From Dipteris shenzhenensis (Eukaryota; Polypodiophyta; Polypodiopsida; Gleicheniales), in assembly GCA_047967505.1 (NCBI GenBank), contig CM106539.1: DNA of 64,000 nt; one strand, given 5' to 3'. The position numbers and the translations under genes are program-made. A model generated the notes under the pieces. That model did not search any database and was not told the DNA's origin. It saw only the letters and a program-made list of their open reading frames with translations. Position 1 is the first letter of the stretch. Every line of letters starts with the position of its first letter. Positions 1 through 11,147 of this stretch are shown here, piece after piece.

Positions 1-38
1 GGAATGCTGATGGTGATAACCGCATGTGCTCACACATG

Positions 39-80
39 CATGTTTGTGTTTGTGTGCATGTGTGTGTGTGTGTGCATGTG
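39..80. repeat. TG-rich microsatellite
   Basis: This is a short run of TG and TGCATG units, the longest uninterrupted TG block being around 60-74. It is a simple-sequence repeat without coding content. Confidence 0.8.
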
Positions 81-94
81 AGAGAGGCTGCTAT

Positions 95-1079
95 CTTGGA
101 GGCTCGCCAATCACTAGTTGTACATACCTTAAGTCTTCCTCATTGACTTGTTTGAGTCCCACTAAAGGGCTATGCTAAGGCTGTGAAGCTATCCATGGAT
201 TGAGACTATAGTGTAGAGGTTATGGCTATCCACCATCGCCATGAAAAGTAGGATCTTGTAGAGTCTACAATGTCTACTGCTACTATGTCTTCTGTTCAAA
301 GAGCTATGTGGAATGTTGGGGCTGTTGTCTAGATGGCTTTTTGGAGTTGCTGTGTAAACTACATCTAGTATGGCTGAAGTTGATACTACTGGATGTGTTG
401 TTGCTGCACTGGCGCATGATGCTAGAAATCTTTGATGCTATTTTCTTGTTCCTACTTGGTTTCTTCTATACTAGCCATGATTTCCTTGACTGGGCTTAGT
501 TCTGCTTCTTATGATGCAGACAAGTTTTGGAGCTCTTGTTGAGAATTTTTTTGCATACTCATTGGCCATTGTTGCATTCAACAATTTAGCTTATGCTTCT
601 AGCACTTTTGAATAGCTTATGATTATGATTGATTATATCATTTCTTGTTTTGAAGATTTGACTTCCAAGTTTTGAAATCAAGATTCGGTTTCTTGAAGCC
701 CTTCTCCCAGCTTAGACTATTGAAGATTTTGATCGACATTTGCATTTGTGAAATATAGTGTTGGAGGATTTAGATAAGTGGGAATGTCTTTAGATGATGT
801 TGATAGATCTAAGAATTGTGAGAAATCTTATTCAATAATGCTGATAGATCTAAGTCTCATGGGTCTTGGTGCTTGTGCATGTGTCATGGCTTGATCATCA
901 TTTATTTGTATTTGCTAAGTCATCTGCTATGTCTACTACTATGAGGGTAATATTGAAGTAGTAATTGCCTCTAATAGGAATTGATAGGCTTCTTCATGTA
1001 ATGATTTCCATTAATCCTTCTATTGAACCCTATGTTTGCTCTTTTCCTCTTATTGCACTTATAGGTGTGAAGAGTTCCG
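95..1079. other. Unrecognised intergenic sequence
   Basis: About 1 kb with only short open frames (the longest near 60 codons) and no motif I recognise on either strand. It may be the sequence into which gypsy element G1 inserted, because it lies just beyond the probable end of the G1 LTR. Confidence 0.4.
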
Positions 1080-2093
1080 TGTGTAGTATTAGCTAGAAAA
1101 GAATTCCAGGCAAGATGCTAGATGTGAGGCATGGCGACGCTCGAGGGCCATAGAGGAAAAGGGAACATGAGGGGAGAAGCATTAACATGGGTGGGGAAAA
1201 GGGATTAAGAGGGGTGGGAATGAAGGGGGAGACTATGGCACAAGGGGAGAGGGAGAGGGGAAAGAGGAGCATGTACATAATGGGACGAGAAATGTAGAGA
1301 TAGAGACATCAAGGGAAGAGAGTCATGCTTTATTTGAAAGGAAGGATGGGGGGGGAGGGAAATCAAAGCACTAGCTAGGTGGCTTTACAAGAATGAGCGT
1401 GTCCCATCAAGGAATAGCCCCCTCCTTTTATAGCCAAGAGAGGGGGTCTCTCCTAATAAATGCATCCTCCCACATGCATGGTGTGTGTGGAAGAGTCTCC
1501 CATGAGGGCTAGGAGGTTACGCACTCTCAATTGTGTGCGACAACCCTTTGCTTCATTTTTCCACATAAATCAACCCCCATATCCCAAGTCTAAGATACTC
1601 CCTTGGTCTCTTCCCAATTTTATAATACATTCAAACATCTAGGAGGACAAGTGGAGGGTTGGCACAAGGAATCTTACTACCTCATCCTACTTTCCCATTA
1701 TTTAACTTGCATTCTTGGACTTTCTACACCCCCCCCCACATGGGCCTATCCTACACGGAGGGAATAATCCAATATAATATCCATCTCCACCTATTTATAA
1801 TTACTTTTCCCATGGTCCTTGGGCCATATCTCACTAAATGCAGGCATGGGACCACCTAGATGGAGGGGTGGCACATGGAGGAACCATGCCACCTTACCAT
1901 TTTATAATATAACTACCATGGATTAGGTACAACACACCTTATGGGTCCTCTTACGTGGAAGGGTGGTACATGGTCATGCCCTGCCACCTCAACCCTGGGT
2001 CCTATGCACACCATATTTTATTATACTGTTGCCATACATACAAGCACACACATATATTTATGCCTTTTACCTTGGTCAAATTTATCCATAACA
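1080..2093 (-). repeat. Probable 3' LTR of Ty3/gypsy element G1
   Basis: The upper boundary at 2093 is well supported. In the minus direction a G-rich polypurine tract is followed directly by TGTTATGG, a usual LTR start. Inside, on the minus strand, are a TATA box (TATAAAAG, 1425-1432) and an AATAAA-type polyadenylation signal near 1330, in the correct order. The lower boundary is a guess from the terminal TGTGTAG/CTACACA at 1080; no partner LTR is visible in the window to confirm it. A purine-rich stretch at about 1190-1350 lies in the distal half. Confidence 0.45.
1425..1432 (-). promoter_or_regulatory. TATA box in the G1 LTR
   Basis: Read on the minus strand this is TATAAAAG, inside GGCTATAAAAGG. 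It lies about 100 bases upstream of the AATAAA-like signal, the U3/R order expected in an LTR promoter. Confidence 0.45.
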
Positions 2094-2106
2094 GTTCCCC
2101 CCCCCC
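2094..2106 (-). other. Polypurine tract of G1
   Basis: Ten C residues on the plus strand (2097-2106) give a G10 tract plus AAC on the minus strand, directly in front of the LTR start at 2093. This is the expected primer for plus-strand DNA synthesis of a minus-oriented LTR element. Confidence 0.6.
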
Positions 2107-2180
2107 AGGCAAGGAATGCACAGCATTTCCATGCCTGGGACCATCACACACAAAGAAGGGCTTGAGGTAATGCTTGTTGA

Positions 2181-3106
2181 TCACCTTCTTGCCATATGGC
2201 TCATGCAGCTCTTGTACTTGTACAGACCCATTGCTACGTTCCTTGATGACTGTGTATGGACTGTGGTCCATAGTGGAAGGAACTTTTTATCCATCTGGTG
2301 GTCCAATCTATTATCAAAGAATAGCACAATATTCCCCTCAGCAAAGTGTCTTTCCCATCCCTTGCGAATCTTAGCATCCATGTAGGCCTTTTGTCGGTAC
2401 TTTTGGATCTCTGTTTGATGGAGTGCAAGGCGTCGGGTTTCAGCTAGCTTCTCAAGTTGTACCAACCTGGCCTCTACATGTTCATCTTTTGTCATCCTCT
2501 GTTCTCGTGCCAATCTCAAGGCCAGAATGTCTATCTCTAGTGGTACAACTGCCTCAATGCGGTACACCAACTCAAAAGAAGTGTGACCTGTAGACGTTTT
2601 ATGGGTGATGTTGTAAGCCCGCGTGGCTTCAGTGACCTTCTGATCCCACTAGCTCCTGTTCCCTATGGCAATTTTTCCCATGATTTTACAAAGGAGGCTA
2701 TTGGTGCACTCCGTTTGTCCCATGGATGCTAGATGATAGATGCTAGAAGTGTGGTGATTAATACCCATGCGATCCATGAGCAACTCCACTGCTTCATTTA
2801 AGAATGGACTCCCATGGTCAAGTACTATTTCCATGGGTGTCCCAAACCTTGTGCAGATATGTTCAAATTTGAAATTTGAAACTACCTTACCATTTGCAGC
2901 GGGGAGGGCGATAGCTTCAACCCACTTAGTGACATACTGAGTGGCTACTAGAAGATACTTCTTTTTGCGGGCAGTCATGGGTAGGGGCCCAACAAAATCT
3001 ATTCCCCACTTCTGAAACGGATGGATGGAGATCATTGGGTGATGTTGCCCAGGATGCAAATCCTTCCTACCAAATGTAAAATCTTCTTAGCTATATAGTC
3101 ACTGGC
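2181..3106 (-). pseudogene. pol: Ty3/gypsy integrase, 3' part of G1 pol
   Basis: Two minus-strand open segments (3059-2649 and 2570-2181) encode the integrase core and C-terminal part of G1. The core shows WGIDFVGPLP with the first catalytic Asp, then VLDHGSPF with the second, then GQTECTN with the Glu, which is the DDE order of retroviral integrases. The second segment is a charged region (EARLVQLEKL, RKGWERHFAEGNIV) that resembles the linker and C-terminal domain of gypsy integrases. A frame break separates the two, and the N-terminal zinc-binding part was cut off at 3107 by insertion of copia element A; it continues at 9031. The gene is not functional as it stands. The DDE assignment is seen directly; the family assignment is from general knowledge. 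Confidence 0.85.
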
Positions 3107-3111
3107 ATAAT
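3107..3111. repeat. Target-site duplication of element A, left copy
   Basis: ATAAT, repeated exactly at 9026-9030 on the other side of element A. It marks integration of A into the G1 integrase region. Confidence 0.9.
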
Positions 3112-3284
3112 TGAGAGTGCTCTCAACAGAAGCAAGAACAGAAGAGGGAGAGAGAGAGAAACAGAGAGCCACACAAGTTTTGGTGGGTGCAGAACCACCC
3201 TAATCTTCTTTTTCATTCATTTATATATGTGTTTGAGTATTGTACATAACTGAGGTAAAGGCATAGTGACCTTTAACCCCCACA
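3112..3284 (-). repeat. Element A 3' LTR (left copy)
   Basis: 173 bp, ending in canonical TG...CA (plus strand TGAGAG...CCCACA). A TATATAAA-type box lies at about 3221-3232 on the minus strand. The partner at 8853-9025 has the same length and about 96% identity. Confidence 0.92.
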
Positions 3285-3296
3285 ACTTCCCACTTA
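3285..3296 (-). other. Element A polypurine tract
   Basis: On the minus strand AAGTGGGAAGT lies directly upstream of the 3' LTR start TGTGGGGG. This is the usual place and composition of the plus-strand primer. Confidence 0.75.
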
Positions 3297-3334
3297 AAGG
3301 ACAATGTGCCTTTAAGGGAGAACAACCAGTGAGC

Positions 3335-6300
3335 ATACTATCCAATGCCCATCAATACATGACAATACTCAAACCGCTAACTAGGTAGACTCTTCGTTAG
3401 CATATCTGCAGGGTTATCATCTATATGAACCTTGACAAGCTCTATGCGCTTGTCCTCAAGTACCTCCCTGATGAAATGGTACCTGACCTTAATGTGTTTG
3501 GTCTTTGCATGAAAGACCGGATTCCATGCTAGCTAAATAGCACTCATGGAATCACTATGCAATGTCGGTACATCTGTATGAATCCCCAAATCTCCCACTA
3601 GCCGATCAAGCAATATAGCCTCCTTGCAACCCTCTATGGCTGCAACATACTCAGCCTCTGTTGTAGACAAAGCAATGCACTTCTGTGTGCGAGATATCGA
3701 TGACACTGCACCACCTGCAAAGGTGAACACAACCAGAAGTGGATCTCCTACTATCCACATGCCCTGCATAGTTTGAATCTATGTACCCAAGTACATGCAT
3801 GTCTCCTCTACCAAAGCAGATGCACATCTCCTTGGTACCCTTCATGTACCTCATGATGCACTTAACTACCTCCCAATGCCTCTTTCCTGGATTAGCCATA
3901 TATCGGCTAACAACTCCCACTACAAATGCAATGTCTAGTCTAGTAGCTATCATTGCATACATAAGACTCTCAACTGCTGATGCATAAGGAACCTTGGCCA
4001 TCATGGCCCTTTCCTCATCTGATTTGGGACTATATGTATGACTCAATTTCACATATGGAGGCAATGAAGTACTCACTGCCTTCCCCCCCTCCATATTGAA
4101 ACACTGCAATACTTTTGTAACATACTCCTTCTATGAAAGCCAAAGGAGTTTCCTACTCTGATCGTGCGTGATGCGCATACCAAGAATATGACCTGCAAGT
4201 CCCAAATCCTTCATATCAAAGGCCTCATGCAACTTGGCCTTTAATGCATCTAGCTCATAAGTATTCTTGCTAGCCAATAGCATATCATCCATATATAGTG
4301 CCAAGATTATCAGGCTATTATCCTTAGCCCTTTTGGTGTAGAGGCAGTGATCAATTTCACTCCTTCTAAAACCCTGGGACTGAATCAAAGCATCAAAATT
4401 CTGATACCATTCTCTAGGTGCTTGCTTAAGGCCATAGAGGCTCTTCTTTATCTTGCAAACTAAATGCTCTTTGCCCTTTTCTTCAAAGCCTTCCGGTTGC
4501 ACCATGTAAATTTCCTCATGCAAATCCCCATGCAAGAAAGCTATCTTGACATCCATCTGCATAAGCTCCATATCCTCTGATGCCACTAGTCCAAGCATGC
4601 ATCTAAGTGTGGTCATCTTCACAATCGGAGAGAATATCTCATCAAAGTCCACACCTTTCTCTTGCTTGAACCCTTTAGCAACCAAATGGGCCTTGTACCT
4701 AGGCACATCATCATCTGTGACCTTCATTTTGTAGACCCATTTACATGGCAATGCTTTCTTTCCATGTGGCAAAGAAACCAAGTCCCAAGTCTTATTCTTC
4801 ATAAGTGAACTCATCTCTGATTACATAGCACACTCCCACTTGCATTGATCCTCGCGCATCATAGCCTCTCTATAGCAAGAAGGCTCCCCGCAATCAGTAA
4901 GAATCACATAGTCTACCCCTGGAACAAACCTATCACGCGGTCTAGAGACTCTAGATGATCTTCTCAAGGGCATTTCAGCTTGTTGTCCCACCTGCATATC
5001 AGCCACATTTGGCTCATCATTTCCACCAGTAGATGATCCATTATGTACCCTTGATTGTATACCTGTGGGAGTACTTGGTGGTACCATTTCTTGCACATTT
5101 GGTGCATGGATAGCTTGCTATCTATCAACATATGCAGGTGGATTCACATCCTGGAAAGTGATTCTTCTCATTTCCACATCCCTCATGGGTGCCTTATGCA
5201 TCTTCTTCTCATTGAAGACTACATCATGGCTGCGTATGATCTTCTTTGCTTCTGGATCCTAGAGACGATAGCCCATCTCTCCACTTTCACCATAACCTAG
5301 AAAGATGCATTTCCTAGACTTAGGATCTAGCTTCTTTCGAAGCTCTTTTGGCACATGTGCATATGCCTCACACCCAAATATATGCAAATGAGAGTAATAG
5401 GGCTTCTTGCCACTCCATGCCTCTTTAGGAATACCACCATCGAAACTCTTACTAGATGATCTATTGATCACATGCACTACAGTCTTCATTGCCTCAGCCC
5501 AAAAACCACCAAAAAGACTTGCATTGGAAAGCATGCATTGCAACCTTTCTTGAATGGTACGGTTCATCTTTTCTGCAACTAGATTTTGCTCTGGAGTATG
5601 AGGGGATGTGAGCTCCCTCTTAATCCCACATGTATCACAGAAATGCTAAAAGTCATGAGAGAGATACTCTCCACCATTGTCAGTCCGTAGGCATTTAAGC
5701 ATTCTACCTGACTGATTCTCAACCAAGGCTAGCCATTTTTGAAATATTTGGAACACATCACTCTTCCGAGCTATAGCATAAGCCCACACTTTCCTAGTTG
5801 CATCATCAATGAATGTCACATAGTATTCAGCCCCGCCTAATGACCGTGTAGGCATGGGATCACATACGTCTAAATACACCAAATCAAGCTTTTCAAACTC
5901 TTTCTTTCCCCTTCTTTTATGGGCTGATTTAGTCTGCTTCCCATAGAGACAATGCTCACAAAATTCAAAATCAGAGAAACTCAAATGCCGTACATAACCC
6001 AAACGGCATAAGAGTTTCATTCCATTGTGGCTCATGTGCCTCAACCTGCAATGCCACAAAGAAGTGCTTTGCTGCTCGGTTATTGCAACAACATGATCAA
6101 ATACCCCTGATACATGTAAGGGATACAAAGTCCCACACTTGGCACCCCTGGCCAAAAGCATAGAGCCCTTTTGAATTTTCCAACTCTGAAAGCCAAAAGT
6201 GGTGTGAAAACTAGCATCATCTAGCTGACCCACTGAAATAAGACTCTTGGTCAACTTAGGCACATGTCTCACATGTTTCATAATAAATGCAGGCCCATTT

Positions 6301-6611
6301 GCAAAAGAAAACTTTATGTCACCTGCTCTGACTATGTCACATGCATAGTCATTTCCAAGATGCACACAACCTGTCTTTCCACTGTCATAAGTGGAGAACC
6401 ATTCCCTATGGGGAGTAACATGGAATGAAGCACCAGAATCCAAAATCCAATCTTGGGAATATGCATCATCTGAAGTGGTAAGCGACTTTGCAGATAAACT
6501 AGACATGAAGAGAACGTCATTGTCACTATCATATGTGACTGCATTGATCTCCTCGATCTTCACTTTTCCTTTGTCCTCCTTGGACTCTCTTCCTTTTGAT
6601 TTGCACCCCAA
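3335..6611 (-). pseudogene. pol: Element A pol: protease, integrase, RT, RNase H
   Basis: In minus order: aspartic protease (WILDSGASFH near 6440); GAG-pre-integrase zinc region (WHCRLRHMSHNG then CEHCLYGKQ); integrase core (VTFIDDATRKVW, RTDNGGEY); RT from about 4814 ([33 protein letters not shown], catalytic LYMDD); RNase H (STTEAEYVA, HAKTKHI, ADMLTKSLP, ending near 3335). In-frame stops interrupt it at 5646-5648, 5259-5261, about 5118, 4821-4823 and 4131-4133, and a frameshift falls near 3730. Several stops sit where the family has Gln or Trp (CAG, CAA or TGG), so C-to-T decay is likely. The product would have replicated and integrated the element; this copy cannot do so itself. Confidence 0.9.
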
Positions 6612-7399
6612 TTTGCATTCTTTTTCTTATCCTTTTGCTCTCTTTTCAGCTTGTAGCAATCCTTTTTGATATGGCCCTTCTTGCCACAGTGGTAACACTC
6701 AATGTTCCGTGCCCTGGATTTGCTATGAGACTTCCTTCTTTCTTGGGACTTCCCCTTGAATTGTGATCTGCCCCTTTGCACATTTAAGGCTGCATCCTGC
6801 TTGTTGCCGTCCATAGACTTCCATCTAATCTCCTCGGCCAAAAAGCTACCCACAACATCATCAAATTTCAGTACTCCACCAGGTGCAGAGTTACTGACAG
6901 CTGTACGGAAGGTATCCCATGAGGATGGCAATGAACATAAGAGAAATATTGCCTTAGTCTCCGCACCAGAATTCATCTTTTGAGCCTGAAGCTGGCTGAA
7001 AATAATATTGAATTCATTCAAGTGAGAAGCAATGGAGACCCCTTCCTTCATCTGCAGCTCAAACAACCTCTTCATGAGGTAAACTTTATTAGAGGCAGTT
7101 TCCTTCTCATAAGTGGCACATAGTTTCTTCCACAAATATTCCGTAGTCTACTCATTTACTACTGTGAAATAAACTGACTCTGCAAGATGAAGTCTAATAG
7201 TAGACTTTGCTACTGCATCCAACTCATTGCTATCATCCTTAGACATATCTACAGGCTTAGCTTCAATACCTGCCAAGGGTTTAATCTGCTTCTTTTGAAT
7301 AAGCACATCCCTTATCTGTTCTTTCCACAAAGAAAAGTTTGTCCCATCAAACTTTTTAATGTTGAAAAACTCCTTTTCAGACATGGAAGAGGATGCCAT
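6560..7399 (-). pseudogene. gag: Element A gag with CCHC zinc knuckle
   Basis: The likely start is the Met at 7399 (MASSSMSEKEFF), preferred over the upstream in-frame Met at 7423 because copia gag proteins begin close to the KFDGTNFSLWKEQ motif seen here. The middle is a UBN2-type gag domain (LWKKL-like, YLMKRLFELQMKEG, LNEFNIIFSQL, LLCSLPSSWDTF). A basic tail carries one zinc knuckle, CYHCGKKGHIKKDC (about 6655-6696). One TAG at 7148-7150 breaks the frame. The pol frame is shifted relative to gag and overlaps its 3' end, whereas most copia elements use one frame; whether this is native or a mutation cannot be told from one copy. Confidence 0.85.
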
Positions 7400-8837
7400 A
7401 ATGCAAGTAAAGCAAAATCCCAAATGCTAGTGCCTACAAGAGAGAATCACACCAAATACTAGGTGCACCCAAATGTGTATGCCACAATAGAGTGAAATAT
7501 CACCAAAACTCATGTCTCAAAGCATCTGACTCATGTGCATATACTATGCATCCATATGAGCAAATTTGGCCCAAAAGAAAATGCCAACTGCAATGGCAAT
7601 CCAAAATGCCAATAAGTGCCAAATGACTCAAGCATAAACACCATCCATTGGCATATGCATTAATAATATCTCATCCAAGAGAGTGTAGCACTATCAGTGC
7701 ATCAGCTGCAATGTGTCAAAGCTGTCCCTCAGCATAAAATAGCATCCATGTGCAAAGCATCCATAAAAAATAGCATCACACAAGGCAATTTGGACCTATC
7801 AGCGCATCCAATAAGGACCGCAATGCATCCAAATGGCCTATAAATCATCCACTGCAACCCAATGCACACCACGAATGAGCACACACTGCTTAAATTACAA
7901 CCAAAGTGATCTGCATAAGGTATGCTCAAGAAATCATAGTCCCATAGTAATGACCGCTACTGAAAAATAGAACCTGAGATGCCTCAAAACATGGGCATCA
8001 TTGCATAATCGGACTCAGCAAGAAAATATGCAAATATCTCTCTTCTACCGGAACTCCAAAATCCCAACCGATGAGTGAGAAATGGGAGTCAACACTTATC
8101 CACTGCCATGTGGCATAAATCTAAGGTTTCAAAAGCTTAGAATGAAAAATGCATAACAGAGAGACGAAATCGAATACACACAGATCTATAAGTCTGAAAA
8201 TACTCCACCGAATCATGCAAGAACTGATAGGTAGGGGTTTTTGGGCATCCGAAACGCAATGGGATAGACGGTTTTAGAAACCGTGGTCTCAATCACTGGG
8301 TCCAACACATGGGCTGAAAAATGTTTTTGGAAACAGAGTTGTTTGTAAACTCCACCAGAGTGCGAATGATGAGCAACATAGAAGTTTTAGGACTCCTGAG
8401 TCCACCGGAACTGACAGATCTGCAAATGGTTGCTCCAAACTTGAGTTCCAACACCTGGGCAGAAAAACGCAGAAACTGACACAGTGAGTCAGAAATCCAA
8501 TGAAATGATCCTAGATTCAAGAATGAAGGTGTTTCCAAGCTTCTAAAGTGAAGTGGATACGAAACGCAAGCAATAGTTGCCTCTACAAGTCAATATGGAG
8601 TCTCTGTCATCAAACGGAATAGGGAAAAGCTCAAAAAACCAGTTTTTCTTTGAAAACACTTAACAGGCTCTCAAAACGACTTCGCAAAACCAAAGTGACT
8701 TTTCCAAAGGTTCCTCCAAGGTATCTGCACACTCGGATGCAAGTAAAGTCACCCACAAAGCTTCCCACAGAGCTTCTCCTTCCTCCCATAGAGCTACTGA
8801 GCTTCAAGCATTCACGCACATTCAGCTAGATCACCCG
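7400..8837 (-). other. Long untranslated leader of element A
   Basis: About 1.4 kb between the primer-binding site and gag with no convincing coding sequence; the open frames seen (about 60-80 codons) match nothing I know. The stretch at 7440-7900 is rich in short CATCCA/GCATCC and TGCCAA-type words. Copia leaders are usually shorter. Confidence 0.6.
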
Positions 8838-8850
8838 GGCTCTGATACCA
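8838..8850 (-). other. Element A primer-binding site
   Basis: Minus strand TGGTATCAGAGCC, complementary to the 3' end of initiator methionine tRNA, two bases inside the 5' LTR. This is the usual copia primer. Confidence 0.92.
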
Positions 8851-8852
8851 GT

Positions 8853-9025
8853 TGAGAGTGCTCTCAACGGAAGCAAGAACGGAAGAGGGAGAGAGAGAGA
8901 GACAGAGAGCCACACAAGTTTTGGTGGGTGCAGAACCACCCTAATCTTCTTTTTCATTCATTTATATATGTGTTTGAATATTGTACATAACCGGGGTAAA
9001 GGCACAGTGACCTTTAACCCCCACA
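8853..9025 (-). repeat. Element A 5' LTR (right copy)
   Basis: 173 bp, partner of 3112-3284. In six of the seven differing positions this copy keeps G or C where the left copy has A or T. The inner edge begins TTGAGAGTGCTCTCAA, a short palindrome. Confidence 0.92.
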
Positions 9026-9030
9026 ATAAT

Positions 9031-9787
9031 GGCCTCCACAAAATCCATCATGATAATGCTTCAATATCTTAGGTACTTCATTTGCATCAATGGCCTGTCT
9101 TAGTACCCCATCCAGGCCTTGACGGTGTAACACCCCATCAAAGAGAGTGTAGCGCCTACTATCTCTGTAGATCTTCTTTCTCTCATAGCTAGTACTTTCT
9201 GGAGGAAAGGAGAAAGCGGTCAAAATCCTATAGATACCACCATACCATGGATCCCCAACTTCTATGGCTACTACAAGGGTTACATCAAGGCACTCCTCTA
9301 AATCAATCAAAGCATTTTTCAAGTTGGAATAACCCCCTTTTACAAATTTGAAAGAAAAATCATATTCTTGTAAAACTGCCAACCATTTGGCCAACCGGCC
9401 CATGGGATTTGGTGATTGAAGAACTTGCTTTGCAAGACCATTGCTGCAGATTATGATGAAGGACTTTCTAGCCACATAATGATTAAATTTCTCTATGTAG
9501 AATATGAAAGACAAAGCATGCTTATCAGCCTCAGAGTAACATCGTTCAGTTTCGAGCAATGGTCGAGAAGCAAATCGAACGGGATACATGAACCGATCTT
9601 CCCCTTGCTGGAGAAGAATACCTGTGAGAGTATGCTCACCAAACCTAGGATTGATATAGAAAGTCTTTGACCAATTAGGATTGCATAGGATGGGTTTTGA
9701 AGCCAGAGCACTCTTGATTTGTACAAACCCATGATCACAATCCTCGTCCCAAGAGAAATCAACTCCATCTTTTAATAGCATAGTCAT
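9031..9787 (-). pseudogene. pol: G1 RNase H and start of integrase
   Basis: Minus-strand segment following the G1 RT. It contains the gypsy RNase H (HGFVQIKSALASKPIL, FASRPLLETERCYSEADKHAL) and the connection LAKWLAVLQEYDFSFKFVKGG, then the first part of the integrase N-terminal region (HYHDGFCGGHY). The usual first catalytic Asp (DAS-like motif) reads INPRFGEH, so the RNase H active site looks lost. The frame runs to the ATAAT target site, where element A interrupts it, and resumes at 3106. Confidence 0.85.
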
Positions 9788-9790
9788 GGG

Positions 9791-10861
9791 TCACATCAAA
9801 GCAGCATATTGATGAATGAAGCGGTGATAGTATCCTACTAGATTGACAAATGAGCATACCTGACGTTTGGTTGTTGGTAGGGAGAGCTTGAGGATAGCTT
9901 CTACCTTCTTGGGGTCAAGCTTGACGCCCTCAAATGAGAAAATATGTCCCAGTAACCTCCCTTGAGTGGCTCCAATGGTGCATTTATCAGGGTTAAGGCT
10001 ACCATTTGCATCATTGACCCTTTGGAAGGCCAACCTAACCTTCATGATGTGCTCCTTACATGCCGAGAATATACAAAAATCATCTAAAAACACCTCCAAG
10101 AAAACCCCCAAATATGGAGCAAACACCATCTGCATAAATCTTTGAAAGCTATCAAGAGCATTGGTGAGGTTGAATGGCATTACTTTGAATGCAAACATCC
10201 CCCAAGGTGTGGCAAATGTGGTTTTAAGCACATCCTCCTTTGCAATTTTGATTTGATAAAACCTATAGTAACCATCACAGAAAGTATACATCTGACCACT
10301 TACCTTCTCAAGAATGAGGTCTTGAAAGGGAAGAGGATGATGGTCCCTCTTGGTGGCCGCATTGAGTTTCTTATAGTTGATGCAGACCCACCACTTGTTG
10401 TTTTTCTTTGGGGTGACTACCACTGGTGAAACCCATTCAGTATTGTGAACCGGAACAATAAACCCAGCTTTTACAAGTTTGTGTAACTTTGAGCACAAAA
10501 CATCGGTCTGTAGGGGCCCTAATCTCCGATACTTCTGAGCCACAGGCTTCGCATTAGGCTTCATGTGCTCTATGGCAGTCACATGGCAAAGGTGGCGGTA
10601 GCTAGTTGGGAAGAGGTCAGGGAAATCTTTGAGCATTTCTAGAAATTTGTCTTTCTCACTTGGCGTGAGGTCTTGGGAAAGCATAGATTCAAGCTGTTGA
10701 GGACTAGCTATTACCTTGTCTATAGGTGGCGGGGTCGGAGACACCCCCATCATGTAAACTTCCTTGATTTGAGTGGAGGAATGCCTTGTGCATTTCAAAT
10801 TCAATTTCTTCATGATACGGGGCACCATGATATTACATGCAGCTCCCCCATCAACACACAC
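9791..10861 (-). pseudogene. pol: G1 protease remnant and reverse transcriptase
   Basis: The segment opens with CVDGGAACNIM, an aspartic-protease-like core in the DGG form. The RT follows: LVKAGFIVPVHNTEWVSP, CINYKKLNAATKRDHHPLP, the palm motif FCDGYYRF holding the first catalytic Asp, MPFNLTNALDSFQR, VFLDDFCIF (catalytic LDD), and NLVGYYHRFI at the thumb. Both catalytic sites are intact in this piece. It is separated from the RNase H by a stop or frame break at about 9788. The VFLDD form with an ALLQEFDF-like connection suggests a non-chromovirus gypsy; that placement is tentative. Confidence 0.88.
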
Positions 10862-11147
10862 ACTTTTGACATGGCAATTATCTATGATGACATCTACTGT
10901 ATGTGGGTGCTGACCAATTTCTTTAGAGATAGAAGAGACCTCTCGTACCTTTCCCTTTTTCTTGCTCTTCCTTGTTGAGAGCCCTTACTGTAGTTGATGT
11001 CTCACCTTAGGGCTTAATTCTATTAGTTGAGGGAGGGTGATGCTCAAAGACCGATGAGCAAGGTCTCCTCTTGCCCCGAGCCGATGGGAAAATCCAAGGG
11101 CAACCACTTACTCTTGCAAAATATTTTAGTCTTCTCTGTTGGTGGGT

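Larger units (their letters stand above)
3112..9025 (-). mobile_element. Ty1/copia retrotransposon A, full length, nested in G1
   Basis: A complete 5,914-bp copia element in minus orientation with two 173-bp LTRs, PBS, long leader, gag, protease-integrase-RT-RNase H, polypurine tract and a perfect 5-bp target duplication ATAAT. The integrase-before-RT order defines copia. The RT carries LYMDD, and the region after it (KVPYASAVESLMYAM) resembles the Tnt1/Tork branch as I remember it. The two LTRs differ at seven of 173 positions by eye, all transitions, so the insertion is moderately old. Coding is broken by several in-frame stops and frameshifts. Removing the element and one ATAAT copy puts the flanking G1 reading frame back in phase, confirming the boundaries. 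Confidence 0.95.

Noticed and set aside
1460-2385. Overlapping 60-90 codon plus-strand ORFs over the probable G1 LTR and integrase end
   Set aside because: No recognisable motifs and antisense to G1.
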